NCBI RefSeq assembly: GCF_045679555.1
Contig: NC_092122.1
Span: forward strand, 14,003,506-14,067,505
Reading direction: 5' to 3'
Length of the DNA: 64,000 bases
From: Salvelinus alpinus
Lineage: Eukaryota > Chordata > Actinopteri > Salmoniformes > Salmonidae
A model generated the notes under the pieces. It saw only the letters and a program-made list of their open reading frames with translations. It had not been told where the DNA came from and ran no database searches. A program made the position numbers and the translations under genes. This document shows, piece by piece, positions 24,180 to 36,289 of this stretch; position 1 is the stretch's first letter, and every line of letters begins with the position of its first letter.

Positions 24180-26548
24180 GTCCTCATTATTATTTTAAAA
24201 AGATGGCAAAAAAGACCTAGATGGCAAATATAAAGATCCAATCTATCTAAAAAACTGGAGGCCACTTACACTTCAATAGCAGCTACCTCTCAGAGAGTTT
24301 TGAAATTTCAAGAGGAGTTAAAGAAGGGTGTCCTCTGTCATCATATCTATTTGTTACGGCCATCGAAATGCTAGCTATTAAAATCAGATTGAATAACAAT
24401 GTTAGAGGATTTGAAATCCAAGGCTTAAAAACAATGTTATCTATGAATGCCGATGACTCAAGTTTTATATTAAGTCAGCAAGCTAGATCCCTGTGTTGTC
24501 TCATTGAAGATCGAGATTACTTTTCTGGACTCTCTGGACTTAAACCTAATTATGTGTACAATATTACGTATTGAATCTTTAAAAAATACAACTTTTACAT
24601 TACACTGCAGTTTACCTATAAAATGGGCAGACGGTGAAGTAGACATACTTGGTGTTCATATCACAAGATATATAAATGATCTCTTCACAATGAATTTCGA
24701 TAGAAAACTAGTAAAAATAGACAAGATCCTGCAACCAAGAAGAGGTAAATACTTGTCTATTTATGGGAAAATTGCACTGATTAACTCCTTAGTCATATCT
24801 CAATTTACTCACTTACTTATGACGCTGCTTACTCCCGATGATTCGTTTTTCAAATCATATAAGCAGAAAATATTTAGCTCTATCTGGCATGCTTAACCAC
24901 ACAAGATAAAGCGTGCAAATCTATATAATGAATATGAACTGGGTGGGTTGAGATTATTAAATATAAAAGCACTAAACATATCTCTAAAAGCTTCACTTAT
25001 ACAAAAGTTTTACTTGAACCCTAAATTGTTGTCAAGTAGATACTAAGAAAAGCTCATCCACTGTTTAAAAATGCCCTTTTGCCTTTGTGCAGATTGCCAT
25101 GTCTCATTTTCAATTAATTGAAAATTAAACCTTTTTCAAAGTATCTCTCTTTTTCAAACAAGCATTTCAGAGCAGGTTACAATTTAAATTTCATCCCCCT
25201 GAAAAGATAAAACAAATATTACAACAAATATTATGGCTGAACTCAAATGTGCTGGTTGATAGAAAACCTGTATTTATGGAAAATATGTTTGAAAAGTGTA
25301 TTTTGTTTTTAAATGATATTGTAAATTGGAATGGTAGATTTATGTCTTTCATGGAGTTCTCAGAATTGAATGGGAAGGTCTGCTCAATCAAAGATTAGAA
25401 CCAATTGATTACATCATTACACCAAAAACGGAGGATGCAGGTGGCAGCTGGAACTGGTCTGCCTGCCCAATATGAAGGATCCAAACTGGCGGAGGAATAA
25501 AATGAGCATAAATAGGAAAGTATACCAGTTTCATTTGAGGGCCAGGATGTTGACAGCTGTGCCATACAGATTGTAAAATAGTTGGGAAGAGATTTTTGAT
25601 ATACCGATTCCATGGTAGGAGTTCAAGACTTGCCACCAACAAAATGTTGAATATTTGGGGCATGCAATCATCGCAGCTCTGCAGATTTTGTTGTGAGGAT
25701 TCATAATCAATATACCATTTGTTTTGGTTTTGACCTCAGGTAGTCTGTTTCTGGTCTCAGGTTCTGGAATGGCTGAAAAAGCTTAACATTAATCTAAAAT
25801 TTACCCTAGAAATAGCATTGTTGGGAGATCTGGAGAGACCTGGTCAGTCAATTTCTAACATACTAATACTCTTAGTAAAAGTATTTATCTTCAACTCGCA
25901 ATCTGTGGATTGTATTCGATTAGATAGATTCAAATTGTATGTTAAACATCACAGCATTATTGAAAGATATACTGTGTGGTGCATAGAAATCCGAAGAGGG
26001 TGGCCAGCAGAGATAGGTGGGATGGGCCGAGGGAAGCTGAGGGATGGGATGTGGAATTGGAGACAAGTGGGAGTGGGATAAAATAGGCGGGGGATAAAAT
26101 GACTGTCAATGTTAGCACACTCTCATTCAAACACACACACGTGCACATACACGGACACACATACACATACACAAATGTAAATAGTGCTATACATGCACTC
26201 AAACATACTCAGTTGGCCTTGCTGTTAGGATTTTTGTTGTCCCTGATGTCTTTAGCTTTTTGCATTGTTGTTTTCTGTTTTCCTTTGTCTTTGTCTTTTT
26301 TCTCTTTTGTTAATTTTGTTGGTTGTTGGTGCATTGGGGGATGGGGGCTTGGAGGTGAGGACTGGAATTATTACATTTTTTTTATTTAATTTTTTTATTC
26401 TGGGGGTGGGGGGGCCTGTGGGGGGGGGGTCTTGGATGGTTGAGGGGCAGCTATTAGATGACTGAATGTAATGTAAATGTTGAGCGGCTTCACTGCAAGT
26501 AGATTGTATGTTTTAATTTTCAATCTTTTTTTTTTTAACAAAAAAAGT
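24180..26548 (+). mobile_element. L1-like LINE, 5'-truncated and internally deleted
   Basis: Plus-strand fragments run in family order. KYKDPIYLKNWRPL of the reverse transcriptase is at about 24224. The palm follows (GVKKGCPLS at about 24318-24345, NADDSSFIL at about 24449-24475). Next comes a long piece with VDILGVHITRYINDL, FDRKLVKIDKIL and SIYGKIALINSLVISQFTHL (24600-24893), then decayed C-terminal parts down to RRGWPAEIGGMG near 26020. A CA- and G-rich 3' UTR and a terminal A/T-rich run follow. Between WRPL and GVKKGC about 150 residues of the usual domain are missing, so there is an internal deletion. Several frameshifts are present. Confidence 0.8.
24368..24893 (+). pseudogene. L1-like reverse transcriptase palm and connection, frameshifted
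   Basis: One frame (24368-24574) has LAIKIRLNNNVRGFEIQG and then MNADDSSFIL; the catalytic YADD box is altered to NADD, Tyr to Asn. A second frame (24504-24893) carries the next conserved segment, WADGEVDILGVHITRYINDL through to SYKQKIFSSIWHA, then a stop. The frame change falls between them near 24500-24600. This cannot encode an active enzyme. Confidence 0.8.
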
Positions 26549-26647
26549 CTGTCCTCGCCAGTGGTGTAAAGTACTTAAGTAAAAATACTTTAAAGTACTA
26601 CTTAAGTATTTTTGGGGGGGTATCTGTACTTTACTTTACTATTTATA

Positions 26648-28080
<1,433 letters not shown>

Positions 28081-28549
28081 TATGTTTGACAACTTTTACT
28101 TTTATTTCACTACATTCCTAAAGAAAATATTGTATTGTTTTACTCCATACATTTTCCCTGAAAATTAAGTACTCGTTACATTTTGAATGCTTAGCAGGAC
28201 AGGAAAATTGTGAAATTCACATACTTATCAAGAGAACCAGTGGTCATCCCTACTGCCTATGGTCTGGCAAACTCACTAAACACAAATGTATCTTTGTAAA
28301 TAATGTCTGAGTTTTGGAGTGTCCCCCTGGCAATCCATACATTTTTAAAACAAGAAAAAATGTTGCTGTCTACTTAATATAAATGGAATTTGAAATGTTT
28401 TATACTTTTACTTCTATTTTTGATACTTAAGTATATTTTAGTAATTACATTTACTTTTGATACTTAAGTATTTTTAAATCGCCAAAAGTTATGACTTTTA
28501 CTCAAGTAGTATTGTACTGTGTGACTAACTTTTATTTTAGTAACTTTCT

Positions 28550-28620
28550 ATTAAGGTATCTATACTTTTACTCATTAAGGTATCTATACTTTTACTCATT
28601 AAGGTATCTATACTTTTACT
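28550..28620. repeat. 24-bp unit in triplicate inside the hAT element
   Basis: ATTAAGGTATCTATACTTTT, continuing ACTC, occurs three times head to tail at 28550, 28574 and 28598, just inside the right end of the hAT element. Confidence 0.92.
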
Positions 28621-28655
28621 GACATTTGGGTTCTTTTTCCACCACTGGTCCTTGC

Positions 28656-29582
28656 TGGACGTCCACTGGGTCTGATGGAAGGACCAGGGTTGGGAAAAGA
28701 AGTGGCAGCCGGTTGTATCTACAGAGGAGATCTCTCTCTCCTCAACCCTTCTGTCTTCACAGTTGTCGGTCTGTCTTGAGGTTTAACGCATGTGGGTGGA
28801 GCTGTGTAAATGTTTTGAATCATTTCTTTGCTTGGATGGCTTTTTGGCTCAGGTTGTCAGATTTTGTCAGATTGTCCAGAGTCAGGCGGGTTTATCGCAC
28901 AACAACATCTCCGATGCTGCTGACAGATACTAGAGGCTTCCCTTAACAAATGAAGCATCGTGTCAAACAACGTTACAGAAAATTAGCTAAAGCAGCCTAT
29001 AACGGGCAACCAACTTAAGAAACATGTATCTGTATCACTATTATCCCCACTTGTTTTATACATAGGGATGTTCTAGATTTAATGTAGGAAATAAATGACT
29101 TTGAGATCCAGGAGCCGTTCCCATCAGAATTAGCAGGACAATTAGACCAACAATTATTGCACTCAAACCCATAAACACTATCATTATGAACATGACAGTA
29201 AATGGCACTTCCATTTAAATAGTGTTGTGGCATGCTCCATGACGACTGCCTAGGAACTGGCCTCTAGAAACAACTCCACAACCAGCATACAAGGAAGCAA
29301 AACCACACCCCTGCGACGTACACATGGGCATCTGCCAATAATAACGCTCGGTGGTGCCAAAATAAAAACCACTCTTCGCCAGTCACCCTGCATTCAGTCA
29401 GGGCTAAGTCTGAACCACCCCAGAGGCTGAGTCCACTAGACATTCCTTTCACTTCAAGTGCTCCCATCAAATCATTCCAGGTACTGGTTTGTGGTAAAGG
29501 TGCTTTATATTGCTCTTTGGTGTGCATTGTGTCTCTGTTATGAAAAGGAACACAAATGGGACACAAATACACAGACTATGTC
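28656..29582. other. Unannotated intergenic stretch
   Basis: No gene or repeat family is recognised. Confidence 0.4.
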
Positions 29583-29832
29583 TACCACAGGTGGCTGGTG
29601 GCATCTTAAGGGGTGGCAGGTAGCCTAGTGGTTAGAGTGTTGGGCCAATAACCAAAAGGTTGCTAGATCAAATCCCAGAGCTGACAATGTAAAAATATGT
29701 TGTTCTGCTCCCGAACAAGGCAGTAAACTCACCATTCCTAGGCCATCATTGTAAATAAGAATTTGTTCTTAACTGACTTGCCGAGTGAATAAATCCATTC
29801 CAGCCATTGTTATGAACTGTCCTCCCCTCAGC
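29583..29832. mobile_element. MITE split by an HpaI SINE
   Basis: TACCACAGGTGGCTGGTGGC (29583) and CATTCCAGCCATTGTTATGA to CCTCCCCTCAGC (about 29796-29832) are the two halves of a salmonid-type palindromic MITE. The SINE occupies the space between them. A fuller relative of the same MITE follows at 29846. Confidence 0.7.
29611..29795 (+). mobile_element. HpaI-type salmonid SINE
   Basis: The head GGCAGGTAGCCTAGTGGTTA is tRNA-derived, with an A-box-like TAGCCTAGTGG and a B-box region in GGTTGCTAGATCAAATCCC. The body has CTGCTCCCGAACAAGGCAGT and the tail TTCTTAACTGACTTGCC ending in GTGAATAAAT. This organisation and tail are typical of the HpaI family, found in salmonids, and the tail matches the LINE at 14363-17960. 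It is not a functional tRNA gene. Confidence 0.92.
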
Positions 29833-29845
29833 TCATATGTATGTT

Positions 29846-29973
29846 TATACCACAGGAGGTTCATGACACCTTAATTGGGGAGGACATGCTTGTGGCAATA
29901 GCTGGAGTGGAATCAGTGGAATGGTATCAAATGCCATTCCATTTACACCTCAGCAGCCTCCACTGGTTTATAC
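29846..29973. mobile_element. Palindromic MITE (ACCAGTGGAGG ends)
   Basis: TATACCACAGGAGG on the left and CCTCCACTGGTTTATA on the right form inverted ends. GGAGTGGAATCAGTGGAATG and ATGCCATTCCATTTACACC lie inside. It is non-coding. Confidence 0.75.
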
Positions 29974-31024
29974 TTGATATAACCATCTGACACACAAATA
30001 AAGTGGATGTCTCTTGTAAAGGTATTTTCCCCCGACAAAACACACACACAAACACTACTGAGAGACAAAGCAGTCCATACCATGGCTTACACCCTTGGGT
30101 TTCCAATCCAATTTGAGGCCAAGGAGGAAGTCAATAGTTTCCTTTAGATAAGTTGTTGTTGCACACTGGTCACTAAATGTTTTCCTATCGACCCACAGTG
30201 CTTCAAAGCACCCATGGTAAAAGGCTTCTACTTCTCTCTCTCATATCTAATGTAATTATCTCCATGGATTGGCCAGCTAATGTTTCATGGACAATAGTCT
30301 CTCTCTCCATAATGGCTCCTCTGAAGGAGTGGCACAGCTGACACAGATGGGCACAAACTAAGTAAACATACTAATATCCTGCTACTACAGTGAAACTACC
30401 ACAGAGAAATTTAAGTAGAAAATAGAAACATATTTGTTCAACTAGTGGTTGTTTTGTAAACAAGCTATTGAAAATTGAAAGTCTGATTAAGTGACCATGG
30501 TCACATTTCATTTAAAAGCCCAGTTGAACATTCTTTGGAATGTAATTTGATCTGGCATTATAATCACTGGTGAGATGATTTTTAGTTTTTTTAGGGCCTC
30601 ACAAATAACTCTAAATGTAAAAACAATGTAATAGCACCTCATCCTTGATGAATAAAAGGCTCAGAAAATAATTTTGATAAGACATGCATTTAACTGGCCT
30701 GTGTTGTACAGTATGTGGCCTGCCTGTCGGCTGATATTGGCTCTGCAACATCGATTTCACTTTTTCTTTTCTGAGGCCTTGGCGTGCAATGCTCAATGTG
30801 CTACCTTAAAAAATCTGCAAGTTCTACTTTTGGGTATTGTGCCCTTTTACACCATTTTGCCACTGTTGGTAAAACATAAACCTCCTTGCCTATTTCTATT
30901 GCCAATGTTATTTAATTGTTATTGTCTTCCTCTGGTAATTTCATATGAATTGGGATGATGTTCTTTGAACGTTATTAATAAACAGCTGAAAAAAAGAATG
31001 AAAGAGCTATGTTTACCAATCTAA
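29974..31024. other. Unannotated intergenic stretch
   Basis: No gene or repeat family is recognised. Confidence 0.4.
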
Positions 31025-32335
31025 GAAATTGCCATCACACTGCACACTGCCCTATCCCATATGTACAAAAGGAATACCTATGTAAGAATGCTGTTCATTG
31101 ACTACAGCTCAACATTCAACACCTTAGTACCCTCCAATCTCATCATCAAGCTGGAGGCCCTGGGTCTCAACCCCACCCTGTGCAATTGGGTCCTGGACTT
31201 TCTGATGGGCTGCCCCCAGGTGGTGAAGGTAGGAAACAACTTCTCCACTTCGCTGACCCTCAACACTGGGGCCCCACAAGGGTGCGTGCTCAGCCCCCTC
31301 CTGTACTCCCTGTTCACCCATGACTGCGTGGCCATGCACGCCTCCAACTCAATCATCAAGTTTGCAGATGACACAACAGTAGTGGGCTTGATTACCAACA
31401 ACGACGAGACAGCCTACAGGGAGGAGGTGAGGGCACTCGGAGTGTGGTGTCAGGAAAACAACCTCTCACTCAACGTCAACAAAACAAAGGAGATGATCGT
31501 GGACAGGAAACAGAAAATAAATAAACCCCCCTATCCACATCGAAGGGACAGCAGTGGAGAAGGTGGAAAGTTTTAAGTTCCTTGGTGTACACATCACAGA
31601 CAAACTGAAATGGCCCACCCACACAGAAAGTGTGGTGAAGAAGGTGCAAAAGCATCTCTTCAACCTCAGGAGGCTGAAGAAATGTGTCTTGTCACCCAAA
31701 ACCCTGACAAACTTTTACAGATGCACAATTGAGAGCATCCTATTGGGCTGTATCACAGCCTGGTACGGCATCTGCACCGCCTTGTGCGGGTGCGGTCTGC
31801 ACAATACATCACCAGGGGCAAACTACCTGCCCTCCATGACACCTACAGCACCCGATGTCACAGGAAGGCCAAAACGATCATCCGAGCTGTTCACACCGCT
31901 ACCATCCAGAAGATGAGGTCAATACAGGTGCATCAAAGCTGGGACCGAGAGACTGAAAAACAGCTTCTATCTCAAGGCCATCAGACTGCTAAACAGCAAT
32001 CACCAACTCAGAGAGGCTGCTGCCTACATTGAGACCCAACCACTGGCCACTTTAATAAATGGATCACTAGTCACTTTATACAATGCCACCCTAAATAATG
32101 CCACTTTAATAATGTTTACATATCTTACATTACTCATATCACATGTATATACTGTGTTTTATACCATCTATTGCACCTTGCCTATGCCGCTCGGCCATCG
32201 CTCATCCATATACTTACATATACATATTCTCATTCACCCCTTTAGATTTGTGTGTATTAGGTAGTTGTTGGGGATTGTTAGATTACTTGTTAGATATTAC
32301 TGCACTGTTGACAAATACAATTTTATTTTATTTGA
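31025..32335 (+). mobile_element. Rex1-like LINE, 5'-truncated, ending beside the PPP1R12A promoter
   Basis: The body begins within the reverse transcriptase and runs through the thumb and C-terminal region to a 3' UTR of ATAATGTTTACATATCTTAC type and a TGAAATAAAATA end. The 3' UTR includes CCATCTATTGCACCTTGCC and TGTTAGATATTACTGCACTG, typical of this salmonid LINE. It is truncated at the 5' end, as usual for LINEs, and has frameshifts. Its 3' end lies about 200 bp from the putative promoter and about 385 bp from the start codon, in the same orientation as the gene. Confidence 0.9.
31061..31916 (+). pseudogene. Rex1-like LINE reverse transcriptase, frameshifted
   Basis: The first frame (31061-31576) has RMLFIDYSSTFNTLVP with the first catalytic Asp, TGAPQGCVLSPLLYSLFTHD (residues 69-88) and KFADDTTVVGL (catalytic FADD, residues 101-104), then QENNLSLNVNKTKEMIVD. 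The following VESFKFLGVHITDKLKWPTH and NLRRLKKCVLSP segment is in another frame (31554-31916); the slip is at the C run near 31525-31531. A further slip occurs after ITAWYGI. All catalytic residues are kept, but the protein is broken and lacks its N-terminus. Confidence 0.9.
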
Positions 32336-32539
32336 AATAAAATACCTATTTTCTCAAATGTTTTGACTTAGTTTGACCAGTCATAATAAAATCCCTTGAA
32401 AAAAACTGGAAGCCATCCTGATAGAACTCACAATGAATAAAATCGACATTATGCTGGTCTCATTGCTCTTATTTATGATAATAAATGATAACACTCTAAC
32501 TCTGTCAAGGAATGTACAACCTCCTCCTTTTCCTTTCAT
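32336..32539. other. Spacer between LINE and promoter
   Basis: About 200 bases of AT-rich sequence with no motif I would call. Confidence 0.4.
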
Positions 32540-32720
32540 CTGCTGATGATGACGTTATACTGCAGATCCTGAGGTGACGTTGCTTTGTCTCGCGAGCTTA
32601 TGGAAAACAATCCAGACGCTCTCTCAGGCCCCCCTTCCCACGCCCAGTGCGCTGTGGGATAGTGGCACTATAAAGTATATCCTCTCTCGGAGAAAGATAA
32701 GAAGCCCGAGACAGGAGGGG
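32540..32720 (+). promoter_or_regulatory. ppp1r12a: Probable PPP1R12A proximal promoter / 5'UTR
   Basis: The 180 bases before the start codon are richer in CpG than the surroundings. They contain two TGACGT half-sites (32550-32555 and 32575-32580, the CREB/ATF core) and TCTCGCGAG (32588-32596), nine of the ten bases of the TCTCGCGAGA palindrome typical of CpG-type vertebrate promoters and bound by factors such as BANP. TATAAAG lies at 32669-32675, only 46 bases before the ATG, so if it worked the leader would be very short; I think it is incidental. No transcription start can be seen directly. Placement by position next to exon 1 is firm; the function of each motif is inference. Confidence 0.6.
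32588..32596. promoter_or_regulatory. TCTCGCGAG palindromic promoter motif
   Basis: The sequence is TCTCGCGAGC, one base short of the full TCTCGCGAGA palindrome. It lies 125 bases upstream of the PPP1R12A start codon. This motif is known to drive constitutive, often TATA-less promoters when unmethylated. The role here is inferred from motif and position only. Confidence 0.5.
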
Positions 32721-32957
32721 ATGAAGATGGCGGACGCCAAGCAAAAAAGGAACGAACAGTTGAAACGGTGGTTAGGATCGGAGACAGACATCGAGCCTCC
32801 TATTCTGAAAAAGAAGAAGACGAAGGTGAAGTTCGACGATGGCGCCGTGTTTTTGGCTGCCTGCTCAAGCGGCGATACCGAGGAGGTGCTCCGAATGATT
32901 GACCGGGGTGCTGACATCAACTACGCCAATGTAGACGGTCTGACTGCCCTCCACCAG
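32721..32957 (+). CDS. ppp1r12a: PPP1R12A coding exon 1 (residues 1-79)
   Basis: This exon encodes the N-terminus of the myosin phosphatase targeting subunit. The chosen ATG at 32721 gives MKMADAKQKRNEQLKRW, the conserved MYPT1 start; a second ATG two codons on (AAGATGG) has a better Kozak context and could also be used. The frame stays open for about 150 bases upstream but has no other ATG, so no longer protein is indicated. Residues 35-38 (KVKF, 32823-32834) are the PP1-docking motif of the RVxF class. A lysine-rich run precedes it. The first ankyrin repeat begins at about residue 39 (DGAVFLAACSSGDTEEV) and the second starts at about residue 72 (VDGLTALHQ), where the exon ends at a codon boundary before gtttgt. 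No stop or frameshift is seen. Conservation to vertebrate MYPT1 is strong, so the assignment is secure. Confidence 0.95.
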
Positions 32958-35085
32958 GTTTGTCTTTTACAGCTATAAGCCTAGACACTTCCCATACAAG
33001 AGCACGACAACTGTATGTCTTGCCAAAGATAGTAGCTAACGTTACCTCCTGCCACAGTAATGGAGAATGGAGTAATTCCTACTGTAGCTCAGTCTGTTTA
33101 CCTAGCACGCCCGTCTTTTTTTAGACGAGACAGGGCCATTTCATTTGTTGGGCTGTGTTGATTGAATTGGATCAGAAGCAAAGGGGTGGATAAACTCATA
33201 AAATAACTGATTGGTAGCTATCCTGTTTGAGCTAGCTAGGTATGTTTAAATGCATTCGTAGCTTAACTAATGTTATATGGGTTGTTAACTATTTGGTCTT
33301 CGTTTATCAGCAACTGATTCAAACATCCAATAGTCAGGAAGAATGACGTTGGCTTGCTTGCTAACATTTAACCAGCCACTTGGGTGGTGCAGTTAGCATA
33401 GCTAATTAACGTCAGCCAGTTACAGGCACAGCCCAGATCTGCAAACCATTATTGGAACTGATCTGCCGCCCTGCTCTGGCTAACCTGTGTAAGCTATGAA
33501 AGATATTGTTGTTTAACAGATACTCAATTATTAGTCTTTGGCGAGGTTAAAACTGCAACCAATTGTGTTATTGGAGTCAATAGGAAGGACAGAAAAGTAA
33601 CACTTTTTTTGTTAGTTGATAGCTAACTTGCTACAAGTTGGCTAGCTGGCTAACTAACGTTAGCTAACCTGTGGAAAGAACGTTTAGCTAGCTAGTGCAG
33701 TGGCACTGTTCGTTACCAAGCATAAGCTTGACTGCAGTCGGTCGGCAGTAAAACTCCATTCAAATTCAATTCAGATGTCAGCTTGGATCACGTCGAAGCT
33801 GTAACATGCAACAATATTTTACAATATGTTTAGCTACCGTAACTATGCCGCAGTCTCTAGACTAAAGGGCAGGACGACTGTACTTTAACTAGCTACAGTC
33901 ATGACACATTTATATTTTCAAAAAATATTATGTAACTAACTAGTCTAACTAAATTATCATACAACAGCCCACTAACGTGTTACTAGCTAACGTTAGCATC
34001 AATAACCAGGTCTTTTGACATTATGTTGCTACTCTTATTATTTTAATAATACTATTGTAGAAAATTGATAACGTTACAATTTGTACCCACATTTTGTAAT
34101 TGCAATTTGAGACTCACTTGTATTCAAAGCAGTTTTTTCCTGTGTGATATATATTACACTACAGATTACATTACATGTATCACAATGCATTTGGCCTAGT
34201 TTCTGTTGCTGCTATGATAAGGTGAGCACAGCCTAGTTATTGTGATATATGGAGGCTACAGATCTGTGTAATTGTATTGTAAGCTCTCTGCATGGATTGG
34301 CAATCATCAACTTGTGCTGTTTCAAAGTAGTTAGGAAAGTCTACTTTTAAAATAGCCTAGCTAACTAACATTCTTAGCTTAACACTAAGTAAATGCTCAG
34401 AATTAGTCATATGCTCATTTTATAACGATTGTTACACTTTGGAATTGGCTATTGGCTCTAAATTAGGCTAGCTGGCATATATCCTGCAGATGTGTTTGGA
34501 TTGCAATGTTGCATTACTGACATGGGTTTTGCTGCACAGTAAACTGTTCTGCAGTCGGATAACAGCTGACACATTCTCTTTGAGAGATGTGAGGTTTACA
34601 TGTCAATATCTGTCACTTTTAGCTGTGTGAAAGAAGCCAATCCTAGGTTTTTGGGCTGTTAATGTTATTAGTCAACACTTTAGCCTACGTTATGGCAGGT
34701 GGAGCACCAGCCTGTTACCCTGAATACTGACAACCAAAACAGAGTTCCCGTGGAAGCCAGAACCCCTCTAAGTCAGGGGAAAGTGTTTTTAAAACAGATA
34801 CTGCACATTAACATTTTAAGTCATGCCATTGTTTTGTGTCATTGTAGCATGTTAATTGTTCATCAAAGGTTTTCACACAGGCGTAAATGCAAAATTGAAA
34901 AAATGTAGGCCTGCCTGTCTCCCCAAATGCATTTTAGTAATGTCAGAATGAATCATGGTTTATTGAAGTCTTGCATACTCAGTGTCTTGAACCTTACATC
35001 TCCAATGATCTCATCACCCAGATTCACACAAATGACTTTGTCTGACATTTAGATAGTCCCTGATTAGTAGTACATGTCTGTTAAT
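32958..35085 (+). other. Intron 1, first 2.1 kb
   Basis: Donor gtttgt at 32958. There is no exon or transposon I recognise. GCTAGCTAAC and palindromic CTAACGTTAG motifs recur (about 33035, 33652 and 33986); the last is the perfect 12-base palindrome GCTAACGTTAGC. Confidence 0.6.
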
Positions 35086-35983
35086 TAGGGCTAGGCGATA
35101 TGGCCAAAATATTATATCACTGTATTTGAATAAAAATGGACGTTATTTGAAGGTGTATTATGTTTTTTAATAATACAAGTTCTAAATTTGCTTTGAGTAG
35201 TGAGCTACACATACATACTTTCTAAGTGATTTCAATGGGTCTTTCAATGTTTTATACTGTTCAATTCAACTTCAACCCCAAAAATGTCATGAGTGACAGG
35301 GTAGGAACTAAAGTGTTGATGGGTGTTTCCTAAGGGACCCTATAATCTTTGGCTACATTTAATGATTTCTCTTAGCTCTTTCATGCAGCTAAAATATTCT
35401 TGCTTAGCATATTCCTCTTTAATTTAGAAAATACTGTTGCACAAACAACATGCTGATTTAGTTCTACACCATCAATGGTATTATCAGGCTGTATAGGTAA
35501 TTACACTTGCTCTTACTCAGTACATTTATTAGCTAGCGATTAGCATTAGCGGCTAACAAGATTTAGGAACAACTTGCTAAGAAAAGACAAACTAGCTGTT
35601 TGCAGATGTAAGAATTACAAGCTAATAGTGTAATTATAGAATTCTAGTAGATTTGTATTAAAAAGAAAAGTGACAACTGCATCGTTGTCATCAACATTGT
35701 TGGATATGCTGCATTGACCACGCAGACTGAACACAAGTGTCTCGTGGTGGAGGAACAACAAATGTGCTCCTTGAGTGACAGGAGCCGGGGCTAGGTCTGT
35801 GTGGAATGCGGCATAGAGGGATGACTCAAGTAGCGAAGTAAACTATAAAAATGGACGTTACTCTGCATATCACATTTAACAAAACAAACATTCAAATACG
35901 TTATAGAAGGTAAAGTAAAAACCCAAACTGGTCCGTGCATCAATACTGGTATATTGCAAAAAACAGTATACCGCCCAGCCCTA
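35086..35983. mobile_element. Non-autonomous hAT-like element (TAGGGCTAGGCGATATGG ends)
   Basis: The left end TAGGGCTAGGCGATATGG and right end GGTATACCGCCC...AGCCCTA are inverted and related. Flanks CTGTTAAT (35078-35085) and CTCTTAAT (35984-35991) agree at seven of eight bases, an 8-bp hAT-type duplication. The 898-bp interior has no transposase. A second, inverted copy of the same family forms the shell of the composite at 56261-59677 in intron 2. Confidence 0.9.
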
Positions 35984-36289
35984 CTCTTAATCAGCCTTTC
36001 TTTAGGGTGACTGAGTTGGTCTTCCTTTCAACTGGAATTAGTCAGCCCCCCGCACTCCACTCCTGGGACAAGCAGAGTGAGGAAAGCATTTGCGACGCAG
36101 TGTTTGAGACCTAACCATGTCTGGAGAGACTTGGAGCAGCTTTGTTTGTGTTCCAGCATGTGATCCTTGGCTTCAGGATCTTGGAAAAGATTTGAAGGCG
36201 ATATAGGGATTGGCGTTTAGCGTGCTAATCCTAGGATTTCAGGAAGGTCAGGCTGATGTTGGTTTGCTCAAACCAACAGAGATTTGGTT

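Noticed and set aside
29611..29680. tRNA-like A and B boxes
   Set aside because: They form the head of an HpaI SINE with a typical SINE body and tail; not a tRNA gene. The same holds for the minus-strand SINE at 46303-46415.
32669..32675. TATAAAG as TATA box of PPP1R12A
   Set aside because: It is 46 bases before the ATG, which would leave a leader of about 20 bases or less; the CpG-type motifs upstream are a better explanation.
32574..32720. N-terminal extension of PPP1R12A in the open upstream frame
   Set aside because: No ATG lies in that extension and the family starts at the MKMADAKQKR methionine.
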